6,153 nt of DNA, from positions 1 through 6,153 of the forward strand of contig JACQUE010000063.1 in assembly GCA_016210425.1 (NCBI GenBank), given 5' to 3'. Below the pieces are notes generated by a model. It ran no database searches, had not been told where the DNA came from, and saw nothing but the letters and a program-made list of their open reading frames with translations. The translations under genes and the position numbers were made by a program. Origin of the DNA: Chloroflexota bacterium. GTDB taxonomy: Bacteria; Chloroflexota; Dehalococcoidia; JACQUE01. The stretch's first letter is position 1; the number at the start of each line of letters is the position of its first letter. Positions 1-4,058 of this stretch are shown one piece after another.

Positions 1-1
1 C

Positions 2-139
2 AACAGCAGCGACAGCCGCATGTGGGGCCTAGTACCCCGCAGCTACATCGTCGGCAAAGCCTGGCTGCGTTACTGGCCCTTTCGCGATTGGGGCTTTATA
101 AAGGACTATCCGCTATCCTCCGGACTAGGCACAGAATAA
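2..139 (+). CDS. lepB: Signal peptidase I, C-terminal fragment (5' end outside window)
   Basis: Only the last 45 codons are present, open from the window edge to TAA at 137-139. The fragment begins [12 protein letters not shown], which matches the conserved S26 signal peptidase box E (the NS.DSR.WG.VP signature near the end of the catalytic domain). It continues with an [11 protein letters not shown] stretch typical of the family's tail. Known role: a membrane-anchored Ser/Lys protease that removes signal peptides from exported proteins on the outer face of the membrane. The catalytic Ser and Lys lie upstream and cannot be checked. The gene is co-oriented with pyrE 42 nt downstream and no terminator lies between them, so the two are probably co-transcribed. 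Confidence 0.9.
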   Translation, partial: NSSDSRMWGLVPRSYIVGKAWLRYWPFRDWGFIKDYPLSSGLGTE

Positions 140-181
140 GCGGCCGCTTGGAGCGGCAGTTATAAGCAAACGGAAATCCCT

Positions 182-739
182 ATGTCAGACGACGTAAGCC
201 GCATCTTTATCGAGGCCAAGGCCCTCCTGGAGGGCCATTTTCTTTTGACGTCGGGCCGCCACGGAGGACAGTACCTGGAGAAGTTCCAGGTGCTCCAGAA
301 CCCATCCGCCACGGAGCGCCTCTGCCGGATGATCGCCGACCGCTTTCGGGACGAACGGCCCTCCGTAGTCGTGGGACCCACCACGGGTGGCATAATAGTG
401 GCCTACGAGGTCGCTCGACAGTTGGGCCTGCGCGGTATCTTCGCCGAGTCCGATGGGCCAGGGCGCACACTCAAGCGTGGCTTCCGGATCGAGCCGGGCG
501 AGCGGACGCTAGTCGTCGACGACGTCCTCACCACCGGCGGCTCCATCCATGAGGTGCTGGCCGTGGTGCAGCAGCACGGAGGCATCCCGGTGGGCATCGG
601 GGTGCTGGTGGACCGCTCCCAGGGCAAGGTGGACTTTGGAGTACCTCTCTACGGCTGCTATACGCTGAACGTACCCAGCTACGAGGCGGAAGCCTGTCCG
701 TTATGTAAACAAGGGGTGCCGCTGGTGACGCCCCACTAG
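182..739 (+). CDS. pyrE: Orotate phosphoribosyltransferase
   Basis: The 185-aa product catalyses orotate + PRPP to orotidine 5'-monophosphate + PPi, the fifth step of de novo pyrimidine synthesis, in the cytosol. The N-terminus (EAKALLEGHFLLTSGRH, residues 11-27) is the typical OPRT opening. VVGPTTGG (63-70) is a nucleotide-binding loop, TLKRGF (96-101) lies in the flexible catalytic loop, and LVVDDVLTTGGS (110-121) is the PRPP-binding signature with its paired Asp residues. The C-terminus carries CPLC (172-175) followed by KQGVPLV. I recall this tail from the shorter OPRT type of Thermus/Chloroflexi-like bacteria; it is not part of the E. coli-type enzyme. Length is normal and complete. The start is the only good ATG before the conserved opening. 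The ribosome-binding site is weak (GGAAA), which fits translation following lepB in an operon. A hairpin terminator follows 19 nt after the stop. Confidence 0.95.
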   Translation: MSDDVSRIFIEAKALLEGHFLLTSGRHGGQYLEKFQVLQNPSATERLCRMIADRFRDERPSVVVGPTTGGIIVAYEVARQLGLRGIFAESDGPGRTLKRGFRIEPGERTLVVDDVLTTGGSIHEVLAVVQQHGGIPVGIGVLVDRSQGKVDFGVPLYGCYTLNVPSYEAEACPLCKQGVPLVTPH

Positions 740-758
740 ACCTAGAAGATACGCCAAC

Positions 759-793
759 AAAAGGCCCACCCAGGTCTGACGGGTGGGCCTTTT
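759..793. terminator. Bidirectional rho-independent terminator between convergent pyrE and gene A
   Basis: A perfect 13-bp inverted repeat (759-771 with 781-793, loop of 9 nt) has the form AAAAGGCCCACCC / GGGTGGGCCTTTT. It ends in a T run on either strand, so it can stop pyrE from the left and gene A (stop at 822) from the right. Its core GGCCCACCC is shared with the hairpins behind genes B, C and D. Confidence 0.9.
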
Positions 794-821
794 AGACAAA
801 GCGGACGGGACGAAGCCGCTC

Positions 822-1358
822 TCAAGCAGCAAATCTCTCTTCTGTTATCCCCAACTGGCTCATCATGGTGGCCATGTCGTAATAGGTGTGCCCGGCCACG
901 ATCTTACCGTCCTTGAACTGGAGTAGGTCGCAGCAGCGTAGCTCGATCCAGCGGCCCGTGGGCGACACTCGACCGCCGTGGCCCATCAGCCATCCCCGTT
1001 GAGTGCCTCTAGCGTAGTACTCAACGGTCACCCAATCGTCGGCCTCCACCAGGTTCTTGACCTCCACCCTAAAGTCCGGGAAGGCCGCAATCCAGCGCTG
1101 GAGCAAGTCCATCATCCCAACCCGGCCGTGCATGATCATGCCACGAGGGACATCGACGAACTCCGCGTCCTCGGCGACCAGGCGAGCTGCGCACCTTAGG
1201 TCATGCCTGTTGAAGCAGCCGTACATCTCACGAGCGATTCTGCCCGTGTCCTCGTCGCCGTACTCCCCCATGATGCCTACCTGTCTCCCTTCCCAGAACT
1301 CGTACCAACGAGCCTCATCCGAGGGCTGAAACATCTCACCCGTCTCGAACTCAAGCAT
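822..1358 (-). CDS. SnoaL-like/NTF2-like protein, paralogue A (long form)
   Basis: The product is 178 aa. Residues about 38-178 resemble the SnoaL-like/ester-cyclase-type branch of the NTF2-like (ketosteroid isomerase, polyketide cyclase) fold. Visible family marks are IAREMY..FN (41-50), DAEFVDVPRG (64-73), W..AFPD (89-95), ARGTQRG (116-122), the SPTGR turn (132-136), CCD (142-144), KDGKI (149-153), TYYD (158-161) and SQLGI (167-171). An N-terminal segment of about 32 residues containing WYEFWEGRQVGIMGEY is shared only with gene B. There is no signal peptide or membrane segment, so it should be cytosolic. The start is fixed by a near-perfect Shine-Dalgarno (AGGAGGTGAT, complement of 1364-1373) 9 nt from the AGGAGG core to the ATG. 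It is the last gene of the array and ends at the 759-793 terminator. Proteins of this fold isomerise or cyclise small ligands or act as binding proteins; the substrate here is unknown. Confidence 0.85.
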   Translation of the reverse strand: MLEFETGEMFQPSDEARWYEFWEGRQVGIMGEYGDEDTGRIAREMYGCFNRHDLRCAARLVAEDAEFVDVPRGMIMHGRVGMMDLLQRWIAAFPDFRVEVKNLVEADDWVTVEYYARGTQRGWLMGHGGRVSPTGRWIELRCCDLLQFKDGKIVAGHTYYDMATMMSQLGITEERFAA

Positions 1359-1401
1359 CGTCGATCACCTCCTCACCCGTCATTGCGCACCCCCCCGCTT
1401 C

Positions 1402-1438
1402 CACTTGTGAAAACGTTCCTACCCACGCTGATATTCCC
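1402..1438 (-). promoter_or_regulatory. Putative promoter of gene A, block shared with gene B
   Basis: On the - strand GGAAT (complement of 1433-1437) and CGTTTT (complement of 1410-1415) are separated by 17 nt. The same two blocks with the same spacing stand upstream of gene B, while the spacer between them is largely different apart from a GGAA just before CGTTTT. That pattern suggests a two-box promoter, possibly of the GGAA-type read by alternative (ECF) sigma factors. Transcription would start about 45 nt before the gene A ATG. The sigma assignment is inference. Confidence 0.4.
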
Positions 1439-1499
1439 CACGTTCTGCGGGCCGTGATGCGGTGAGCCACTATCCCGTGAAGCCGCGGAACTCTTATAG

Positions 1500-1537
1500 A
1501 AAAGAAAAGCCCACCCGGCCTGCGGCCTGGCGGGCTC
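1500..1537 (-). terminator. Rho-independent terminator after gene B
   Basis: The hairpin arms are 1509-1521 and 1525-1537, with a 3-nt loop. Read on the - strand, the arms have one mismatch and one G.U pair, and are followed by TTTTCTTTTCT (complement of the A-rich 1499-1509), a strong U tract. It lies 22 nt beyond the stop of gene B and insulates gene A from it. It is directional: the + strand side has no T run. Confidence 0.85.
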
Positions 1538-1559
1538 CCTCTTCGCCCTAGGCAAGGCT

Positions 1560-2096
1560 TTAGGCGGCCAACTCCACCGGGCCCAAACCTAGCTGGTTCA
1601 TCATCGTGGCCTTGTCGTAGTAGCTGCGGCAAATGGCAAGCTTGCCATCTCTGATCTGCAGCACGTCGCAGCAATGCAGTTCAAAGCGATGGCCCACAGG
1701 TGCGATCTGACGGCTTGGCCCCCTCAGCGCTCCCCGCTCAGTGCCCTCAGCATCGTACTCCACAGTCACCAAGTCACCGGCCACAGCCAGGTTCTTGATC
1801 TCGACGCTGTAGTCAGAGAAAGCGTCAAACCAGCGCTGGAAGTAATCAGCTATCCTTTGAGAGCCGCGCATCGTTATTCCACCGGCCACATCGACGAACT
1901 CCGCGCTCTCTGCAAGATGACGAGCGATACAGCCGACAGCGTGGCTGTTAATGCACTCGTACCATTCCCGGGCGACCCGGCCCTTCTCTTGCTCGCTGCT
2001 GTACTCGCCCGCGATGCCGGCCTGTCTACCCTCCCACAACTCGTACCAGTAATTCTCATCCACGAGAAAGGCCTCGCTGTTTTCAAATCTAGACAT
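1560..2096 (-). CDS. SnoaL-like/NTF2-like protein, paralogue B (long form)
   Basis: The product is 178 aa, the closest relative of gene A in the array and the same length. It has the N-terminal segment WYELWEGRQAGIAGEY (17-32), then the NTF2-like domain: VAREWYECIN (41-50), SAEFVDVAGG (64-73), W..AFSD (89-95), CCDVL (142-146), RDGKL (149-153), SYYD (158-161) and NQLGL (167-171). It is the most divergent member at otherwise conserved places: AFSD instead of AFPD, AEGTERG instead of ARGT/GRGT, and PVGHR (133-137) instead of PTGR/PTGK. A changed pocket or relaxed constraint is possible. The start is supported by GAGAGGT (complement of 2104-2110) 7 nt before the ATG. No export signal is seen. It has its own promoter-like block upstream and its own terminator downstream. 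The function is not recognisable beyond the fold family. Confidence 0.85.
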   Translation of the reverse strand: MSRFENSEAFLVDENYWYELWEGRQAGIAGEYSSEQEKGRVAREWYECINSHAVGCIARHLAESAEFVDVAGGITMRGSQRIADYFQRWFDAFSDYSVEIKNLAVAGDLVTVEYDAEGTERGALRGPSRQIAPVGHRFELHCCDVLQIRDGKLAICRSYYDKATMMNQLGLGPVELAA

Positions 2097-2138
2097 TGTA
2101 ATTACCTCTCAAGGCGAAATAGCCTACTCAACTTTGCT

Positions 2139-2174
2139 CATTTGTAAAACGTTCCGAACAGCGACGTTATTCCC
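2139..2174 (-). promoter_or_regulatory. Putative promoter of gene B, block shared with gene A
   Basis: On the - strand GGAAT (complement of 2169-2173), 17 nt, then CGTTTT (complement of 2146-2151) matches the arrangement upstream of gene A, with a further shared ACAA/CACAA just downstream. The site lies between the terminator of gene C and the start of gene B, where a promoter is expected. In this copy the spacer also contains the odd palindrome GTTCGGAAC, which is not conserved upstream of A. Confidence 0.4.
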
Positions 2175-2230
2175 TGGTGACTGCAGGCTGCGACGCGGTG
2201 AGCAAGCTAGCCGTCCCTGCACCAACATGG

Positions 2231-2268
2231 TAGAAAGAAGCCCACCCGACCGTCGCGGTCGGGTGGGC
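2231..2268 (-). terminator. Rho-independent terminator after gene C
   Basis: A perfect 13-bp stem (2240-2252 with 2256-2268, GCCCACCCGACCG and its complement) has a 3-nt loop. On the - strand it is followed by TTCTTTCTA (complement of 2231-2239). It lies 23 nt after the gene C stop codon. Confidence 0.9.
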
Positions 2269-2291
2269 GCTTGCCCGTGGCCAAGCCACAC

Positions 2292-2735
2292 CTACGCGGC
2301 TAATCTCGACGGCATCAGGCCAAGCTGGTTCAATATGGTGACCATATCATAGTAGGTCCGTCCAGCTACGAGCTTGCCGTCCCTCACCTCCAGCACGTCG
2401 CAGAACTGTACTTCAACGCGCCGGCCGGTTGGTTGAATGATCTGTCCACCAGGTCCGTTCAGCACTCCACTCTGGGTGCCACGGCCGATGAACTCGATAA
2501 TCACCTGGTTCCCGGCCTCGGCCACATTCCTGATTTCGATCTTGCCATCCGGGAAAGCTGTTAGCCAATTCTGTGAATTCTGCTTCCAGCCTTGTGGGCC
2601 CCGCAATCTTTGGCCCGACGGAACGTCCAACCATTCGGCGTTCCTATCGACGTCGGCGACGGCGGCATCGAGATCGCGGGTATTGAAACTCTCGTACATC
2701 CTCCGAGCGATCCTGCTATTGTCCTGCGCGGGCAT
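2292..2735 (-). CDS. SnoaL-like/NTF2-like protein, paralogue C (short form)
   Basis: From the chosen start the product is 147 aa, the same length as paralogue D. Domain marks are SRIARRMYESFN (7-18), NAEWLDVPSG (32-41), W..AFPD (57-63), EFIGRGTQSG (81-90), QPTGRRVEV (101-109), FCDVL (111-115), RDGKL (118-122), TYYD (127-130) and NQLGL (136-140). The reading frame is open further upstream with ATGs at 2780 and 2837. I chose 2735 because a strong GAGGAGGT site lies just before it and the resulting protein starts like D and E. The ATG at 2837 lies inside the hairpin behind gene D and is unlikely. It is probably transcribed from its own extended -10 promoter. The likely role is a small cytosolic isomerase, cyclase or ligand-binding protein; the substrate is unknown. 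Confidence 0.85.
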   Translation of the reverse strand: MPAQDNSRIARRMYESFNTRDLDAAVADVDRNAEWLDVPSGQRLRGPQGWKQNSQNWLTAFPDGKIEIRNVAEAGNQVIIEFIGRGTQSGVLNGPGGQIIQPTGRRVEVQFCDVLEVRDGKLVAGRTYYDMVTILNQLGLMPSRLAA

Positions 2736-2739
2736 GCTG

Positions 2740-2747
2740 ACCTCCTC
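2740..2747 (-). promoter_or_regulatory. Strong ribosome binding site that sets the start of gene C
   Basis: On the - strand GAGGAGGT is followed by CAGC and ATG at 2735. The AGGAGG core is 5 nt from the start codon. No comparable site precedes the in-frame ATGs at 2780 or 2837. Confidence 0.8.
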
Positions 2748-2786
2748 TTCTCCCAAATCACCCCCTATCAGCTCGGACATAACAAC

Positions 2787-2804
2787 ATTATAACATAACG
2801 TCAA
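2787..2804 (-). promoter_or_regulatory. Extended -10 promoter of gene C
   Basis: On the - strand TGTTATAAT (complement of 2787-2795) is a perfect TG-N-TATAAT extended -10. A TTGACG (complement of 2799-2804) stands too close (6 nt) to be its -35; it could instead pair with the poorer TATGTC 17 nt downstream. The sequence lies directly after the terminator of gene D and 52 nt before the gene C start. Transcription would begin near 2780. Confidence 0.6.
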
Positions 2805-2819
2805 CGCAGTGCTGGGCGC

Positions 2820-2857
2820 AAAACGGAGCCCACCCAACCGTCGCGGTCGAGTGGGCT
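2820..2857 (-). terminator. Rho-independent terminator after gene D
   Basis: The arms are 2827-2840 and 2844-2857. The two positions that mismatch on the + strand become G.U pairs in the RNA made from the - strand, giving an unbroken 14-bp stem there. It is followed by CCGTTTTG. It lies 34 nt after the gene D stop and resembles the hairpin behind gene C, including the CCGCGACGGT top. Confidence 0.8.
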
Positions 2858-2891
2858 TTCCCGAAAGTGGCGCGTGATTTGGGCTACCGGC

Positions 2892-3335
2892 TTATGCGGC
2901 GCGGGCTTCCGGCATCAGGCCAAGCTGTCGCATGAATGTTGCCACGTCGTAGTAGGTGTGGATGCCCACGATCTTGCCCTCGCTGAGGCGGAGCACGTCA
3001 CAGAAGTGCACCTCTACGTGCCGGCCCGTGGGCGGGACTTCCATGTTCGGACCCTTCAGGGTCCCGGTGTGAGTGCCCCGGCCTACGAACTCTACGATCA
3101 CCCAATCCCCTGATGCGACGACGTTCTGGATGTCCACCTTGCTGTCAGGGAAGGCAGTACTCCAGCCCTCCATGAACTGCTCAAAGCCACGAGGACCCCG
3201 CAGGGTAACTCCCTGGGGGATGTCGACCAACTCCGCGTCCTCCGCTATTTGAGCCATCGCTTTGTTGAAGTTCCGCTCGTTGTAACCCTCGTAAGTTTGG
3301 CGAGCGATCTTCTCGTTGTCGTGCTTCCAAAACAT
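2892..3335 (-). CDS. SnoaL-like/NTF2-like protein, paralogue D (short form)
   Basis: The product is 147 aa, a full-length single NTF2-like domain. Marks are EKIARQTYEGYN (8-19), DAELVDIPQG (33-42), W..AFPD (58-64), VEFVGRGTHTG (81-91), PPTGRHVEV (101-109), FCDVL (111-115), SEGKI (118-122), HTYYD (126-130) and RQLGLMP (136-142). This member is close to the family consensus, with GTHTG, PPTGR and YYD all intact. It resembles SnoaL-like proteins related to steroid delta-isomerase (TIGR02096/COG5485-type, from memory). The start is supported by AAGGAG (complement of 3342-3347) 6 nt before the ATG. It lies 40 nt downstream of E with no separate promoter visible, so E and D may share a transcript. 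There is no signal peptide. The substrate is unknown. Confidence 0.87.
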   Translation of the reverse strand: MFWKHDNEKIARQTYEGYNERNFNKAMAQIAEDAELVDIPQGVTLRGPRGFEQFMEGWSTAFPDSKVDIQNVVASGDWVIVEFVGRGTHTGTLKGPNMEVPPTGRHVEVHFCDVLRLSEGKIVGIHTYYDVATFMRQLGLMPEARAA

Positions 3336-3359
3336 GGCTTACTCCTTTATGTCCAAAAC

Positions 3360-3385
3360 GGCGGCGGTTTCCTCGCTACGCCGCC
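3360..3385 (-). terminator. Possible attenuator-type hairpin between E and D
   Basis: GGCGGCG (complement of 3379-3385) and CGCCGCC (complement of 3360-3366) can form a 7-bp stem with a 12-nt loop. The - strand then reads GTTTTGG. The stem includes the last base pairs around the stop codon of gene E. The U run is short, so it may be a partial terminator, an mRNA-stabilising hairpin, or chance. Confidence 0.35.
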
Positions 3386-3816
3386 CTCTCTTGCGACAAG
3401 AGCCCTAGCTGGCGCAGCATGGTAGCTCCGTCGTAGTACATGTGCCTTCTGTAGATCTTCCCGTCCTTGAAGTGGAAGACGTCACAGCCGCGCAGCTCGA
3501 TGCGCTTGCCCGTCGGCGGTATCTGGCCACCTGGACCTGCCAACGGACCGCTATGAGTCCCCCGGGCAATAAACTCGACCACCAATCGGTCCCCAGTCTC
3601 GATCAAGTCCTGTATCTCCACACTGGAGTCAGGGAAAGCAGTGTGCCAATCCTGCATCCACGGCCGAGTGGCCTCCGCCCCTCGCATAAGCTGACCTTGC
3701 GAGACATCTAACACCTCAACGTCACGGTGTAGAAGCGCAAACGCGCGGTCCAATTCACCTTTGTTCACGTAATCGTACCACTCCCTAGCGATCTTGCCGT
3801 ACTCTTCTCCAGCCAT
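3376..3816 (-). CDS. SnoaL-like/NTF2-like protein, paralogue E (short form, first of the array)
   Basis: The product is 146 aa. The domain marks are GKIAREWYDYVN (7-18), W..AFPD (57-63), EFIARGTHSG (81-90), GGQIPPTGKRIEL (96-108), GCDVF (110-114), KDGKI (117-121), MYYD (126-129) and RQLGL (135-139). Its N-terminal half differs more from the others (DVEVLDVSQG at 32-41 instead of DAE..DVP.G; RPWMQDW). GGGGAGAGG (complement of 3822-3830) precedes the ATG by 5 nt and supports the start. It is the first of the five genes in the direction of transcription, 242 nt after argS. No clear terminator follows argS, so read-through from recG-argS is possible. As for its paralogues, the fold family suggests small-molecule isomerisation, cyclisation or binding, but no substrate can be named. 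Confidence 0.87.
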   Translation of the reverse strand: MAGEEYGKIAREWYDYVNKGELDRAFALLHRDVEVLDVSQGQLMRGAEATRPWMQDWHTAFPDSSVEIQDLIETGDRLVVEFIARGTHSGPLAGPGGQIPPTGKRIELRGCDVFHFKDGKIYRRHMYYDGATMLRQLGLLSQERAA

Positions 3817-3833
3817 CGTGGCCTCTCCCCATC

Positions 3834-3850
3834 GCCGCCCGATAGGCGGC
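3834..3850 (-). other. Small hairpin in the leader of gene E
   Basis: GCCGCC / GGCGGC (3834-3839 with 3845-3850, 5-nt loop) lies just upstream of the ribosome-binding site of gene E. It is a 6-bp GC stem that could affect translation of E. There is no T run, so it is not a terminator. Regulation is speculative. Confidence 0.3.
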
Positions 3851-4058
3851 CCTACCTTTTGGCCCGAATATTGCGGGTTCCTAGGAATAATAACAATCTG
3901 CTAAGAGGGCCCTATTCCCCCTGTCAGGCGAAGGAGATGGGAACAAGGGGAGATAACGTCAACTGCGGGCAGCCACAGACAGGCAAGCCAGTCCAAGACA
4001 ACCAGATCTTGGGCACGATTGGCTGGACGCAGATCAGGGCCTGGGGAACGAAGAGCGG

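Larger units (their letters stand above)
822..2205 (-). repeat. Tandem direct duplication comprising genes A and B with their upstream regions
   Basis: Copy 1 spans about 822-1469 and copy 2 about 1560-2205. The stop codons and the start codons are each exactly 738 bp apart. The upstream blocks AAAACGTTCC (1410 and 2146), ATTCCC (1433 and 2169) and GATGCGGTGAGCCA / GACGCGGTGAGCAA (1456 and 2192) are 736 bp apart. Similarity therefore runs through gene, leader and promoter-like region up to the hairpin behind the next gene. The copies have diverged clearly at protein level, so the event is not very recent. Confidence 0.75.

Noticed and set aside
138..149. 12-bp perfect palindrome AAGCGGCCGCTT just after the lepB stop
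   Set aside because: There is no loop and no T run, so it is not a terminator. A single GC-rich palindrome in a short gap is within chance expectation.
1674..2147. + strand open frame of 157 codons opposite gene B
   Set aside because: It is antisense to a conserved gene, has no ribosome-binding site and no family resemblance. The - strand frame carries all the conserved motifs.
2736..2837. N-terminal extension of gene C up to the ATG at 2837
   Set aside because: The extension would run through the hairpin arm behind gene D and the promoter of C, has no ribosome-binding site, and has no counterpart in D or E.
3991..4014. Inverted repeat GTCCAAGA/TCTTGGGC downstream of argS, considered as a terminator or tRNA-like element
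   Set aside because: The stem is short with one wobble, has no U run on the - strand, and no cloverleaf can be drawn from the surrounding sequence.
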